The translations under genes and the position numbers were made by a program. A stretch of 48,019 bases of DNA from Methanomicrobiales archaeon (GTDB lineage Archaea; Halobacteriota; Methanomicrobia; Methanomicrobiales; Methanospirillaceae), in NCBI GenBank assembly GCA_025358115.1, contig JANYKQ010000046.1, forward strand, positions 1 through 48,019. Reading direction: 5' to 3'. The notes beneath the pieces are model-generated. The model saw only the letters and a list, made by a program, of their open reading frames with translations, made no database searches and was not told the DNA's origin. Of the stretch, positions 1 through 9,355 are shown one piece after another. The number at the start of each line of letters is the position of its first letter. The first letter of the stretch is position 1.

Positions 1-2084
1 CAAATGATCCTCTCAACCCGGATGTCCTGACATATATCGATACTCTCGAGACATCCATACGACAACAACAGAATATCAAATCTGCCAATGGTATTGTAGA
101 CCTTCTCAAAACGGCAAATGGTGGAAAACTACCTCAGTCAAAAGCAGAGATCGATTCAATAGTTGCAAAGATTCCCCCGGAAGTCCAGAAAACTGCTGTG
201 CCCTCAAATGTCATGTCCCTGGTGCAGATCCAGCTGGATGAAGGTTTGTCAGAAAAAGTCCGGAATGGTGCTCTTGCCAACATCCAGAAGGTTGTTTCTA
301 CCTCTGACCCAACACCGGGGACTAAAGTAACCGTTACCGGAAGTCCGGCCTTTTCAAAAGAGATGTCAACTTCACTCGGAAACGATATGGGCATGCTCAT
401 TGGCGGAGCCATGGTGCTGATCATTATTGTGATGGGCATCCTGTTTGCCTATGTCCGTTACCGGTTCATGCCGGTCGTGCTCGTAGGTATTGGCCTTGTC
501 ACTTCATTAGGACTCATGGGGCTTGCCGGTATCCAGCTGAACATGGCAGTGGTGGGCGCCTTTCCTGTACTTATCGGTCTTGGGATTGACTATGCTATCC
601 AGTTTCATGCCCGTTTTGATGAAGAGGCACGAAAAGGGACGCTTGATAATGCGGTATTTATGACGGTTACCCGGACCGGTCCTGCAGTTCTCTATGCCAT
701 GCTTGCAACCTGCATGGGGTTTTGTGCAATGTTCATCTCCCCGGTTCCCATGATACGTTCATTTGGACTGGTATCAATAATTGGCGTGATGACCTGTTAC
801 TGCGTCTCTCTTGTCGGAATGCCAACGGCTGCAATACTTCTCAGGTATAAACCAAAAGGTCCAGCCCCCACGGTCTGTTATGCTGTTGGAGAGGGTGCCT
901 GTTCTTCGTTACCGGTGGAGATTCCCGGTCAAAAAAAGAAAGCGAAATTAAAAGGATCCTTTTCCTATGCCCATTTCCTGACTGAAACCTCCATGAAGAT
1001 TGCCAAAAATCCGGTGCCGGTGCTTCTCGTTGTCGGCCTTATTGCAATCATTGGTTTCCAGCTTGATGCAATCATCCCTATTGAAACCAATCAGAATGCA
1101 TTTGTACCAAATGACATGCCGGCAAAGATCCAGATGGATAAAGTCGGCAGGGTCATAGGATCGACCGATTCTGCTGCAATATATGTACAAGGTCCGAGTG
1201 TTACCGATCTTGATACGATACGGTGGATGAAGAAATTCCAGGATTATGAGCTCAGCCATCATGCAGAGCTGACACGGGCGACAAGTATTGCGACATATGT
1301 CCTTGTGTATAATAATGGCGCGATGCCGGAAACCCAGAGCGAACTGAACACGATACTTGACAAGATCCCGGCTCAGGTCAAGAAACCTTACCTGAGCGGG
1401 TCTATGAACGGGGTTATCCAGTTTAGTACAGTAAAACTCCAGTCAACCCAGCAGGCGTCGTTAAAGGAACAGATCATATCAGATATTTCGTTCCTTGAAC
1501 CCCCGGTGGGAATGACCGTGCAACCAACGGGTAATTTCAATCTCTTCACGTCCCTTATGCACGATCTCTCCTCTTCGAAAGATGAGATGACATTACTGGG
1601 TTTTGTCCTGATCTTCATCTATCTCGTTTTGGTATACCGGCATTTCCATGCGGTCACTCCGCTTGTCCCGATTATTGCCATTGTTGGATGGAATGCCGTC
1701 GCGATGTATCTTCTCGGCATTGCTTACACCCCGATGACTGCGACCATGGGATCGATGACGATCGGTGTTGCAGCTGAATATACCATCCTTGTGATGGAGC
1801 GCTATGCTGAAGAAGAAGAGCGTCTCCACGACCCAATTGCGGCTATCCAGGAAAGTGTACAGAAGATCGGAACTGCGATCACAGTTTCGGGGCTTGCAAC
1901 ATTTTTCGGGTTTTCTGCCCTCTGCCTTGCAAGTTTCCCGATTATCAGCAATTTTGGTATTGTCACCTTAATTGCAGTCGGGTTCTCCCTGCTGGGGGCT
2001 ATCTTTATCATGCCGGCAGTGCTGTCAGTTATGGGTCAGTTTACATCATGGCTTGATGCAAGAAAGCACAAGACAACAGAATAA
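1..2084 (+). CDS. RND-superfamily (MMPL/HAE3-type) exporter, 5'-truncated
   Basis: The reading frame is open from the left edge (frame of base 3), so the real start lies outside the window. A GTG at 198 is in frame but unlikely to be the start, because upstream codons also read as protein. Two membrane blocks each carry the RND helix-4 signature: GLGIDYAIQFHARFDEE in the first half and GVAAEYTILVMERYAEEEE in the second. They are separated by a large extracytoplasmic loop, as in MMPL/HAE3 proteins. Members export hydrophobic or lipid-like molecules using the ion gradient. The substrate cannot be inferred. The missing part should hold the first helix and most of the first porter loop. It ends at TAA and is followed by a T-rich stretch. 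Confidence 0.85.
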   Translation, partial: NDPLNPDVLTYIDTLETSIRQQQNIKSANGIVDLLKTANGGKLPQSKAEIDSIVAKIPPEVQKTAVPSNVMSLVQIQLDEGLSEKVRNGALANIQKVVSTSDPTPGTKVTVTGSPAFSKEMSTSLGNDMGMLIGGAMVLIIIVMGILFAYVRYRFMPVVLVGIGLVTSLGLMGLAGIQLNMAVVGAFPVLIGLGIDYAIQFHARFDEEARKGTLDNAVFMTVTRTGPAVLYAMLATCMGFCAMFISPVPMIRSFGLVSIIGVMTCYCVSLVGMPTAAILLRYKPKGPAPTVCYAVGEGACSSLPVEIPGQKKKAKLKGSFSYAHFLTETSMKIAKNPVPVLLVVGLIAIIGFQLDAIIPIETNQNAFVPNDMPAKIQMDKVGRVIGSTDSAAIYVQGPSVTDLDTIRWMKKFQDYELSHHAELTRATSIATYVLVYNNGAMPETQSELNTILDKIPAQVKKPYLSGSMNGVIQFSTVKLQSTQQASLKEQIISDISFLEPPVGMTVQPTGNFNLFTSLMHDLSSSKDEMTLLGFVLIFIYLVLVYRHFHAVTPLVPIIAIVGWNAVAMYLLGIAYTPMTATMGSMTIGVAAEYTILVMERYAEEEERLHDPIAAIQESVQKIGTAITVSGLATFFGFSALCLASFPIISNFGIVTLIAVGFSLLGAIFIMPAVLSVMGQFTSWLDARKHKTTE

Positions 2085-2198
2085 TTTTTTCCGAACCGTA
2101 TATCGGTTTTACCGGCACTCTTTCTGAACGTAACCATTTTTTATACATTGAATCCGGTGTCAGAAAATATTAATACGGTCGTAAACAAAGTTTTGATA

Positions 2199-2250
2199 CA
2201 AATTTAATTGATTTAAGTCAAGTTAATTTGTTTGAAAAATATTTTAACGG
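2199..2250 (+). promoter_or_regulatory. cbi operon promoter with upstream imperfect palindrome
   Basis: An imperfect inverted repeat spans 2199-2230, with outer arms CAAATTTAA and GTTAATTTG that match on reverse complement with one gap. A TATA-like AATATTTTAA lies at about 2237-2246, roughly 25 bases before the cbiM ATG, so transcription may start at or near the start codon. The palindrome would sit just upstream of the TATA box. That position suits a metal-responsive regulator such as a NikR-type protein, but the sequence is not a NikR consensus I recognise. The operator role is inference. Confidence 0.35.
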
Positions 2251-2265
2251 TCAACCGGTGATTTT

Positions 2266-2961
2266 ATGCATATTATGGAAGGATTCCTGCCCTGGCAATG
2301 GTGTCTGGTCTGGTGGATTGTCGCCATACCCTGTCTTATGCTCGGGATTTATCAATTAAAAAAGATCCTGGCAAAAGACCGGGAAGCACTTCCCCTGCTT
2401 GGAGTAACGGGTGGATTTATTTTTATCCTGTCTTCTCTAAAGCTCCCCTCCGTAACCGGGAGTTCTTCGCATCCCACCGGGACCGGGCTCTCAACAATCT
2501 CTTTTGGCCCGTGGATCACCGCAGTAGTCTGTGCAATCGTCCTCCTCTTCCAGAGCCTGTTCCTTGCTCATGGGGGGTTGTCCACACTTGGAGCCAATAT
2601 CGTTTCCATGGGAATTGTCGGGCCGCTTGTGGGTTATTCTGTATACCGACTGCTCCGGAATACGCCCGTTAATATTTACATTACCGTTTTTCTGGTAACT
2701 GCCCTGGCGGATATATTTACGTATGTCACGACCTCGCTCGAACTTGCGCTTGCATACCCGGCAGAGACCGGGGGTTTTTTCAGTTCGTTCATCCTGTTCC
2801 TGGGGATCTTTGCCGTAACACAAATTCCCCTGGCAATAGTTGAAGGGGTTGTCCTTGCACTTGTTTTCAAATATATTATCGCACTGAAACCCGATATCCT
2901 GATCCGGCTGAATATCTTCTCGGAAGAAAAGATCAACAAAGCACGGAATGAGCAGTCATGA
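2266..2961 (+). CDS. cbiM: Cobalt/nickel ECF transporter substrate-binding membrane protein CbiM
   Basis: The protein starts MHIMEGFLP, the conserved CbiM N-terminus in which the Met-His terminus takes part in metal binding. The 231 residues hold about six to seven hydrophobic helices, with motifs such as SSSHPTGTG and FLAHGGLSTLGANI typical of the family. CbiM is the S-component of a group I ECF importer for Co2+ or Ni2+. GGTGA precedes the ATG by four bases. The stop overlaps cbiN (ATGA), and cbiQ and cbiO follow, so this is the first gene of the uptake operon. Sequence alone does not separate nickel from cobalt; in a methanogen both are needed, for F430 and corrinoids. Confidence 0.95.
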   Translation: MHIMEGFLPWQWCLVWWIVAIPCLMLGIYQLKKILAKDREALPLLGVTGGFIFILSSLKLPSVTGSSSHPTGTGLSTISFGPWITAVVCAIVLLFQSLFLAHGGLSTLGANIVSMGIVGPLVGYSVYRLLRNTPVNIYITVFLVTALADIFTYVTTSLELALAYPAETGGFFSSFILFLGIFAVTQIPLAIVEGVVLALVFKYIIALKPDILIRLNIFSEEKINKARNEQS

Positions 2962-3260
2962 GTTTCAAATATACCCTGGAAATTATCACGATTATTGCGA
3001 TTCTGGGATTCTGTGCACTATTCCTCTGTACTAATTCTACAATGAATGGTCCGGTATTTGCCGGCTCTGATAGTGCGGGTTCTGGTCTTATTGCCAGACT
3101 TTCCGGCATCCCCCTGGAAAATTTCAAACCGCTCATATCCCAGTGGCACCCCCCAAGTGGGGAGATTGAGTCCTGCCTGTTTGCATTCCAGGCCGCAGTT
3201 GGGGGACTTATGGTTGGCGGCGTGTTTGGTTTCTGGATCGGACAAAAGAAGAAAGCATAA
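2958..3260 (+). CDS. cbiN: Cobalt/nickel transport accessory protein CbiN
   Basis: This 100-residue protein has an N-terminal membrane segment (about residues 7-25), an extracytoplasmic loop and a C-terminal membrane segment ending GFWIGQKKKA, the two-helix layout of CbiN. CbiN is a small auxiliary subunit that lets CbiM load metal. The loop retains WHPPSGEIES, close to the family's conserved motif. Its ATG overlaps the cbiM stop by four bases, indicating translational coupling. Confidence 0.92.
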   Translation: MSFKYTLEIITIIAILGFCALFLCTNSTMNGPVFAGSDSAGSGLIARLSGIPLENFKPLISQWHPPSGEIESCLFAFQAAVGGLMVGGVFGFWIGQKKKA

Positions 3261-3286
3261 TCGGCACATGGAGTGAGTACTACTAT

Positions 3287-4075
3287 ATGTTTGAGGAACT
3301 TCTGGAAGATATTGCCCAAAAGAACGGGCTTCGTGAAGTTAACACTTATCTCAAACTCGCCACCGGACTGGGTGCTATTTTTCTCTGTCTTCTCTCAACG
3401 AGCTATATCGCTCCTCTTTTTATTGCCGCTTTTCTTACCGGTGCAGTTCTCATCCTTGCCCGGGTGGATGCAAAAACCTATGCAGATCTTTTCCTTTTCC
3501 CCTTCTCGTTTGCCATAATGAGCGTAGCCGGTATCATCCTCGTATACGGGGGATACGATATTTTCTGGCAATGGAATATCCTGCCCTCCTTCGCGCTGTC
3601 TGTTACCCGGGAGAGTATAAACCAGGGCGCATTTGTCTTCTGCCGGGTTATTGGCGGAATGTCTGCAATGATATTTATTGCCCTGACCACCCCGATGACC
3701 GATATTTTCATTGTGTTGCGCCGGTGCAGGGTCCCCGAAGTAGTAATTGACCTGATGATGATCATTTACCGGACTATTTTCATCCTCATGGACCAGGTTA
3801 TCCAGATTTTCCAGGCACAGGTTATGCGTCTTGGTTATTCCACGTGGAGAGAATCCATCTACTCCTTTGCAGCTCTTTGTGGAGCAGCATTTATTGCCAG
3901 CTGGGATGCGGGTGATGACCTTATCCGGGCAATGGATGCCCGCTGTTATGACGGGAAATTTGCCCTGCTGGGAGAAACCCGCCCGGTGGAACGGATGCCC
4001 TGTCTTGCGGTCCTGGTATTTCTTACGCTATCGACAGCAGTAGTGATTGTATCGGGTACAATAACCATAATTTAA
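3287..4075 (+). CDS. cbiQ: ECF transporter transmembrane (T) component CbiQ
   Basis: This is a 262-residue membrane protein with about five to six helices. The cytoplasmic region after the middle helices contains QVMRLGY and later AMDARCYDG, matching the conserved coupling-helix regions of CbiQ/EcfT that contact the ATPases. It starts at ATG 3287 (MFEELLEDIAQKNG), 26 bases after cbiN; an overlapping frame starting at 3273 is not protein-like. CbiQ couples ATP hydrolysis by CbiO to movement of CbiM. It lies third in the operon, 11 bases before cbiO. Confidence 0.92.
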   Translation: MFEELLEDIAQKNGLREVNTYLKLATGLGAIFLCLLSTSYIAPLFIAAFLTGAVLILARVDAKTYADLFLFPFSFAIMSVAGIILVYGGYDIFWQWNILPSFALSVTRESINQGAFVFCRVIGGMSAMIFIALTTPMTDIFIVLRRCRVPEVVIDLMMIIYRTIFILMDQVIQIFQAQVMRLGYSTWRESIYSFAALCGAAFIASWDAGDDLIRAMDARCYDGKFALLGETRPVERMPCLAVLVFLTLSTAVVIVSGTITII

Positions 4076-4086
4076 AGGAGCAGATC

Positions 4087-5289
4087 ATGAGCAGCATCAT
4101 ACTTGAAGCCCGCGATATCCGGTATCGGTACCCCCGGGGAATGGAAGCTATCTGCGGGATCAGTTTCCATATCCGGAAAAAAGAGAAGATCGCGCTTGTG
4201 GGCCCCAATGGGGCCGGCAAATCCACGCTCCTGACGATGTTCAATGGCATGATACGCCCGGATTCAGGTATCCTGCTCTTTGATAATGAGCCAATCCGGT
4301 ACGATACTCCTTCACTGCGGGTGCTGAGAAAACGCGTGGGTTTTGTCCTCCAGAACCCGGACCGCCAGATCATCGCCCCTACGGTATACCAGGATGTGGC
4401 ATTCGGACCAACCAATCTCGGTTTTGGCCCGACAGAAGTAAAAGAAACGGTTACCCGGGCACTCCGCCATGTAGGACTTGAGGGATTTGAGCGCCGTCCC
4501 CCTCACCAGCTCTCCGGGGGTGAGAAGAAACGGGTTGCAATTGCCGGAGTGCTGGCAATGGACCCGGATGTGCTTGTGTTCGATGAGCCCACCAGCGGTC
4601 TCGATCCCTCGGGTTCGGAGGATATCATGGAACTGCTCGATGAACTGAACCATGAAGGCAAGACCATCATCATCTCTACCCACGATGTTGAACTGGCGTA
4701 CCCGTGGGCTGACCGGGCCATTCTTATGACCGGCGGGACGATACTCCATGAAGATATTCCTGAAGTTGCTTTTGGTAATCTCAACTCGGTCCGCACAGCA
4801 CACCTGTCCCTCCCGACCCTTCTTGAATTATATATGGAACTCAAGAAACGGGGATTTTTACTGCCGGGTAAAAAACCCCGTACGGTTCTGGATATGATGC
4901 ACTGCATTGAAACGTTATTTGAGAAATCCAGGATTCAGAACCGGCATGGAACGATCACGGTCTGTAATGTTGATCTCGACAACCGGGAATCATTGTCGGA
5001 ATGGATAGCGATGCATGAGGGGATTTGCACGGGGGCCATGGGTACCCGTGCAAAGATGTGTGCAGAAAATTCCCGGATTCATCTGGATTTTACCTACAGT
5101 GTCATAGACAAATGTATTCTCAAGGCCCTGCTGGGCGAAGATTCCCTGATCCTGACAACGGAGAGTATGGTCAAACGCGTATATTTACGGGTAAATGCCT
5201 ATGGAGTGGAAAGCGGAGTCCAGATTCCTGTCCACCAGTTCGGTACTGCACAACCTGAGGCAAACGGGAAAAACGGAAGTGAGCCATGA
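4087..5289 (+). CDS. cbiO: ECF transporter ATPase CbiO with a long C-terminal extension
   Basis: Residues 1 to about 275 are an ABC ATPase: Walker A GPNGAGKST (39-47), Q-loop Gln89, signature LSGGE (142-146), Walker B VLVFDEPT (162-169) and switch His199 in STHD. It powers the CbiMNQ importer from the cytoplasmic face. At 400 residues it is over 100 longer than a usual CbiO. The extra C-terminal part contains VNVDL-like and LDFTYSVIDKCIL segments and is not a second ATPase. I do not recognise this domain. AAAGGAG precedes the ATG. The 3' end overlaps the next gene by four bases. Confidence 0.92.
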   Translation: MSSIILEARDIRYRYPRGMEAICGISFHIRKKEKIALVGPNGAGKSTLLTMFNGMIRPDSGILLFDNEPIRYDTPSLRVLRKRVGFVLQNPDRQIIAPTVYQDVAFGPTNLGFGPTEVKETVTRALRHVGLEGFERRPPHQLSGGEKKRVAIAGVLAMDPDVLVFDEPTSGLDPSGSEDIMELLDELNHEGKTIIISTHDVELAYPWADRAILMTGGTILHEDIPEVAFGNLNSVRTAHLSLPTLLELYMELKKRGFLLPGKKPRTVLDMMHCIETLFEKSRIQNRHGTITVCNVDLDNRESLSEWIAMHEGICTGAMGTRAKMCAENSRIHLDFTYSVIDKCILKALLGEDSLILTTESMVKRVYLRVNAYGVESGVQIPVHQFGTAQPEANGKNGSEP

Positions 5290-6617
5290 ATACAATTCCC
5301 CGCATTGTGATTGCCGGTACCCACAGCGGATGCGGCAAGACCACCATAGCAAGCGGTATTATGGCTGCACTTTCCCGCAGGGGATTGAAAGTCCAGCCCT
5401 TCAAAGTCGGGCCTGATTTTATCGACCCGTCTCATCACACCCGTATCTGCGGACGCAGTTCACGGAACCTTGATCCCTTCATGATGGGTGAAGCGGGATG
5501 TATTGAGACCTTTGTCCGGGCAACGAAAGATGCGGATATAGCCGTGATCGAAGGGGTCATGGGCCTGTATGACGGAGTGGATGGTTCCGATAGTTCGAGC
5601 ACTGCCCACGTAGCACGGATCCTGAACGCACCGGTCATCCTGGTGGTGGATGCCAAAGGAATGTCCCGCAGTGTCCATGCCCTGATTGAAGGATACCGGC
5701 ACTATGATCCCACCCTCACGTTTTGTGGCGTGATCTTCAACCGCATTGGCAGTCCACGGCATCGCTCAATGATTGAATCCTCGTTAGTAATTCCATCCTT
5801 CGGGTATATTCCCCGTAAGGAAGAACTGGGGGTAGAAAGCCGGCACCTTGGTCTCAGGATGGCTCACGAATCGGGAAATATGGGAGAATTTGGTAAGATT
5901 ATTGAAGAGCACTGTAATCTTGATGAATTGTTGTGTGCAGCACAACAGGCTCCCCTCATAACACCCTCAATCAATGATCCTGGATGCGGGGGGCCGGTAC
6001 GGGCAACAATCGGTGTAGCACATGATGAAGCGTTCTGCTTTTATTACCAGGACAATCTCGACCGGCTGCGAAAAACAGGTGCAGAGCTGGTTTTTTTCAG
6101 CCCGTTAACTGGTCCGCTTCCGGAGGTTGATGCAGTATATCTCGGCGGGGGTTATCCCGAACTGCATCTTGCGGCGCTCGAAGCATCACGCTGCAGGCAG
6201 GACCTGAATCATGCTGCAGATTTGGGAATGCCGGTCTATGCGGAGTGTGGCGGGCTGATGTATCTCACGAAAGAGATCAGATCGGACAAAAACTACCGGA
6301 TGTGCGACATCCTTCCTGCATCTGCGGAGATGACAAAACGTATCCAGGCGCTCGGGTATGTAAAAGCGGAAAGTATTCGGGATAATTCGTTTCTTCCGGC
6401 CGGTCAAAAAGTGACCGGCCACGAGTTTCATTATTCACGGCTGGAACCTGCACACGATGCCCGGTACGCGCTCCGGTTGTCCCGCGGAAAAGGTATTGAA
6501 GACGGCAATGATGGTTTGATCTCGCACAATGCACTCGGCTGCTATACCCATGCATATTTCACGGACTCTTTTGCAGAAGCCCTGGCTGATTCGGCTTTTA
6601 AGTTTTCGCGACAATAA
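5286..6617 (+). CDS. cbiA: Cobyrinate / Ni-sirohydrochlorin a,c-diamide synthase
   Basis: This 443-residue protein has an N-terminal P-loop GTHSGCGKTT (11-20) and the family signature KVGPDFIDPSHH. Its C-terminal type 1 glutamine amidotransferase domain carries the nucleophile Cys321 in YAECGGLMYL and a late His in GHEFHYS. The enzyme amidates the a and c carboxylates of the ring using glutamine and ATP. In methanogens, members of this family act in B12 synthesis (CbiA) or on Ni-sirohydrochlorin for F430 (CfbB). Co-transcription with a Ni/Co importer fits either role, and I cannot choose. The ATG overlaps the cbiO stop. Confidence 0.9.
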   Translation: MNTIPRIVIAGTHSGCGKTTIASGIMAALSRRGLKVQPFKVGPDFIDPSHHTRICGRSSRNLDPFMMGEAGCIETFVRATKDADIAVIEGVMGLYDGVDGSDSSSTAHVARILNAPVILVVDAKGMSRSVHALIEGYRHYDPTLTFCGVIFNRIGSPRHRSMIESSLVIPSFGYIPRKEELGVESRHLGLRMAHESGNMGEFGKIIEEHCNLDELLCAAQQAPLITPSINDPGCGGPVRATIGVAHDEAFCFYYQDNLDRLRKTGAELVFFSPLTGPLPEVDAVYLGGGYPELHLAALEASRCRQDLNHAADLGMPVYAECGGLMYLTKEIRSDKNYRMCDILPASAEMTKRIQALGYVKAESIRDNSFLPAGQKVTGHEFHYSRLEPAHDARYALRLSRGKGIEDGNDGLISHNALGCYTHAYFTDSFAEALADSAFKFSRQ

Positions 6618-6670
6618 TCGGGTTGCAAATTTTTTTAAATTATGATATGAATTCCCTGTTCACTCCACAA

Positions 6671-6720
6671 GGGATATAATTGTCATACTGCGAACCTATC
6701 ATCACCACAAAGATGGTGAT
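6671..6720 (+). promoter_or_regulatory. ilvD promoter and 5' hairpin enclosing the ribosome-binding site
   Basis: A TATA-like GATATAAT lies at 6673-6680, predicting transcription start near 6702. The arms ATCACCA (6701-6707) and TGGTGAT (6714-6720) are perfect reverse complements around a six-base loop. The 3' arm contains GGTGAT, the ribosome-binding site for the ATG at 6726. The mRNA may therefore begin with a seven-pair hairpin that hides its own ribosome-binding site. Whether it is regulated is inference. Confidence 0.45.
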
Positions 6721-6725
6721 AAAAC

Positions 6726-8369
6726 ATGCGCAGCGATGAAATCAAAACCGGATACCAGCGGGCTCCCAACCGTTCGCTCCTGCGATCCCTTGGGGTTACT
6801 GAACGGGAGATGGGACTGCCCTTTATTGGAATTGCCAATGCCTTCAATACAATTGTCCCGGGGCATATCCATCTCCGGCAGCTTACCGAGAAAGTAAGGG
6901 AAGGTATTGCTGCAGCCGGGGGTGTCCCGTTTGAGTTTGGGGTCATTGGAATATGTGACGGGATCGCGATGGGACATGAAGGTATGCGCTACTCGCTTCC
7001 CTCGCGGGAGAATATTGCCGATTCGATCGAGCTGATGGCAGAGGCACACCGGTTCGACGGGCTGGTCTGCGTCGGGACCTGCGACAAGATCGTACCGGGT
7101 ATGCTGATGGCGGCTGCGCGAACGAACATCCCCACGATAGTACTCACGGGAGGGCCGATGCTCTCGGGATTCCAGGACGGGAAAGATCGTTCCCTCATCG
7201 ATGTGTTTGAGGCTGTTGGAAATGTTGCAGCCGGAACCATGAGCGAAGCAGCACTCTGTGAACTGGAGGGATGTGCCATGCCGGGGTGTGGCAGTTGTCA
7301 GGGGCTGTATACGGCAAATACCATGGCCTGTATGACCGAAGCAATGGGGATGTCACTTCCCGGGTGTGCCGCGATTCCGGCTGTTGATGCAGGAAAACTG
7401 AGAATTGCACGGGAGACCGGGGAAGCCATCCTGCCACTGGTGAAAAAAGGGATCAAACCTCGGGACATCATTACGAAAAAGAGCCTGCGGAATGCAATCC
7501 GGGTGGATATGGCTCTTGGCGGGTCGACAAATACGGTCCTTCACCTGATGGCTATTGCCGTGGAAGCCGATATTCCCCTCACTCTTGAGGATTTTAAGAC
7601 ACTCGCAGACGAGATCCCCCATATCTGCTATATGCAGCCTTCCGGTCCGCATTCAATGCAGACGCTCCACCGTTCCGGCGGGATTCCGGTCGTGCTGAAA
7701 CAGCTTGAAACGTATCTTGATGACAGCATCACCGTTTCCGGTAAAAAAATATTCCAGATAACAAAAGATGCTGTCATCAGAAATGAGGAAGTTATCCGTA
7801 CTATCAAAAATCCGATAAACAAGGAGGGGGGACTCAAAATTTTGTCGGGTTCGCTTGCACCGGATGGAGCGGTGGTGAAAAGTGCCGCAGTACCCAAGGC
7901 GATGTGGAAGCACGTTGGACCGGCCCGGGTGTTTGACGGTGAAGGACCGGCTATGAAAGCGATCCTGGCCCGTGAAATCCGGGAAGATGATGTCGTCATC
8001 ATCCGGTATGAAGGGCCACGGGGAGCACCCGGCATGCCCGAGATGCTCTCACCTACTTCGGCTCTCATGGGGCTGGGGTACACGAAAGTGGTCCTGATTA
8101 CGGACGGGCGTTTCTCCGGAGGAACGCGGGGACCCTGTATCGGTCACGTGGCACCGGAAGCGGCCATTGGCGGGCCGATTGCCCTGGTCCACGAAGGGGA
8201 TCGCATTGCCATTGATCTCTTTACCAAAAAGATCGATCTCCTTGTGGATGCAACAACCCTTGATGAGCGGCGAAAAGTCCTCAAGCCCCACACCAAAAAA
8301 CTCACGGGTGTACTTGCACGCTATGCAAAGACCGTAGAACAGGCAAACTTTGGTGCGGTCCAGAGATAA
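6726..8369 (+). CDS. ilvD: Dihydroxy-acid dehydratase
   Basis: The enzyme dehydrates 2,3-dihydroxy-3-methyl acids to 2-oxo acids in valine, leucine and isoleucine synthesis. Its 547 residues match the usual archaeal length. Iron-sulfur ligand Cys candidates are Cys119 in [10 protein letters not shown] and the [15 protein letters not shown] motif (Cys188 and Cys191). The conserved [10 protein letters not shown] sequence near the C-terminus is also present. The gene stands alone between the cbi operon and a terminator hairpin, with its own promoter. The remaining branched-chain genes ilvB and ilvN lie about 17 kb away on the other strand. Confidence 0.97.
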   Translation: MRSDEIKTGYQRAPNRSLLRSLGVTEREMGLPFIGIANAFNTIVPGHIHLRQLTEKVREGIAAAGGVPFEFGVIGICDGIAMGHEGMRYSLPSRENIADSIELMAEAHRFDGLVCVGTCDKIVPGMLMAAARTNIPTIVLTGGPMLSGFQDGKDRSLIDVFEAVGNVAAGTMSEAALCELEGCAMPGCGSCQGLYTANTMACMTEAMGMSLPGCAAIPAVDAGKLRIARETGEAILPLVKKGIKPRDIITKKSLRNAIRVDMALGGSTNTVLHLMAIAVEADIPLTLEDFKTLADEIPHICYMQPSGPHSMQTLHRSGGIPVVLKQLETYLDDSITVSGKKIFQITKDAVIRNEEVIRTIKNPINKEGGLKILSGSLAPDGAVVKSAAVPKAMWKHVGPARVFDGEGPAMKAILAREIREDDVVIIRYEGPRGAPGMPEMLSPTSALMGLGYTKVVLITDGRFSGGTRGPCIGHVAPEAAIGGPIALVHEGDRIAIDLFTKKIDLLVDATTLDERRKVLKPHTKKLTGVLARYAKTVEQANFGAVQR

Positions 8370-8373
8370 CAGA

Positions 8374-8400
8374 CCGGGTCTGACCCGGCAATTTTTTTTT
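8374..8400 (+). terminator. Hairpin plus T-tract terminator after ilvD
   Basis: CCGGGT (8374-8379) and ACCCGG (8383-8388) form a six-pair stem with a three-base loop. A run of nine Ts follows at 8392-8400. Archaeal termination mostly depends on the T tract; the hairpin makes the call stronger. Confidence 0.6.
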
Positions 8401-8450
8401 AAATGCCCTGTTATTAAAAAAATTTGAATGGTACTATTAAAATTAAAGAA

Positions 8451-9110
8451 TTATGCCGTACCAGCTGAATCATAGATCTGACAGATATAGTGTGAGGTGA
8501 AGAGGGTCCAGGGCGCGATGAGGCAGATATAGATAAGCAGTCCAAGGATCGGGATCATCATCAGGATAGTGACAATAATTCCAAAGATTACTCCAACAAT
8601 TCCCAGAACAATGATTGCAATGATGTAAGGTACCCATCCAAGTTTACCGATTGTTGCAAGAATTGCATTGAAGTTGAAGGCCTCTCCAATGCTGCCGGTC
8701 CTGGCAAACCGGACAATGCCAATAATCTCAAAGACAGCGATAATGATACCAAGCACACACATGATAACGAACCCGATTGCCATAGCACCAAATGCTGCCA
8801 TCATTGCCGCTGGATCCCCAGACATCATACCCACAACAGATGCACCTATGACAATGACCCAGACAATGATAAGGGGGATTGCATAAATGAGGACAACGAT
8901 AAGATATTTGATCCCATCGATGAAGAGTGTCCCCCAGTCTTCAACTTCCGGTGCTGGTTTTTCTCCCCTTAGTATTTTCATTGAATATCCCATGAGGGGG
9001 AGACCAAGCAGGATAGTTGCAATAATAAGCATTATCCACTTGTTCCATTTGCCAACAACCGCTTCCTTTGCATATTCAAAGGATTCTCCAACCATACTTC
9101 CGTAATCCAT
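8451..9110 (-). CDS. DUF4013-type multi-pass membrane protein
   Basis: This 219-residue protein is mostly hydrophobic, with about five to six membrane segments. It starts MDYGSMVGESFEYAKEAVVGKWNKW, which resembles the N-terminus of DUF4013 proteins common in methanogens. No catalytic motif is visible and no function is known. GGAGGTC lies a suitable distance before the ATG. A TATA-like TATATTTATA on the minus strand near 9180 gives a divergent promoter region shared with the gene at 9356. Confidence 0.75.
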   Translation of the reverse strand: MDYGSMVGESFEYAKEAVVGKWNKWIMLIIATILLGLPLMGYSMKILRGEKPAPEVEDWGTLFIDGIKYLIVVLIYAIPLIIVWVIVIGASVVGMMSGDPAAMMAAFGAMAIGFVIMCVLGIIIAVFEIIGIVRFARTGSIGEAFNFNAILATIGKLGWVPYIIAIIVLGIVGVIFGIIVTILMMIPILGLLIYICLIAPWTLFTSHYICQIYDSAGTA

Positions 9111-9355
9111 TAGCGCAGACCTCCAGAATCGTGCTACTTTTTAATCCTCTGTGTCTTCACAAGAGACACAAACGATATAAATATAGTATCATTACTTCGC
9201 TGAATATATATGTATGGGGGATTGGAAAATCTGAAATCAGAACAAAAATGTTTTTTTTACCAATCAATCTCGGGACAAAAGCCCCATCTGACTGAATTCC
9301 AAATGGTTTAAGTGTTAGTGAAAGAGAGGTATACCTTCAATTTTAGGTGAAAATT

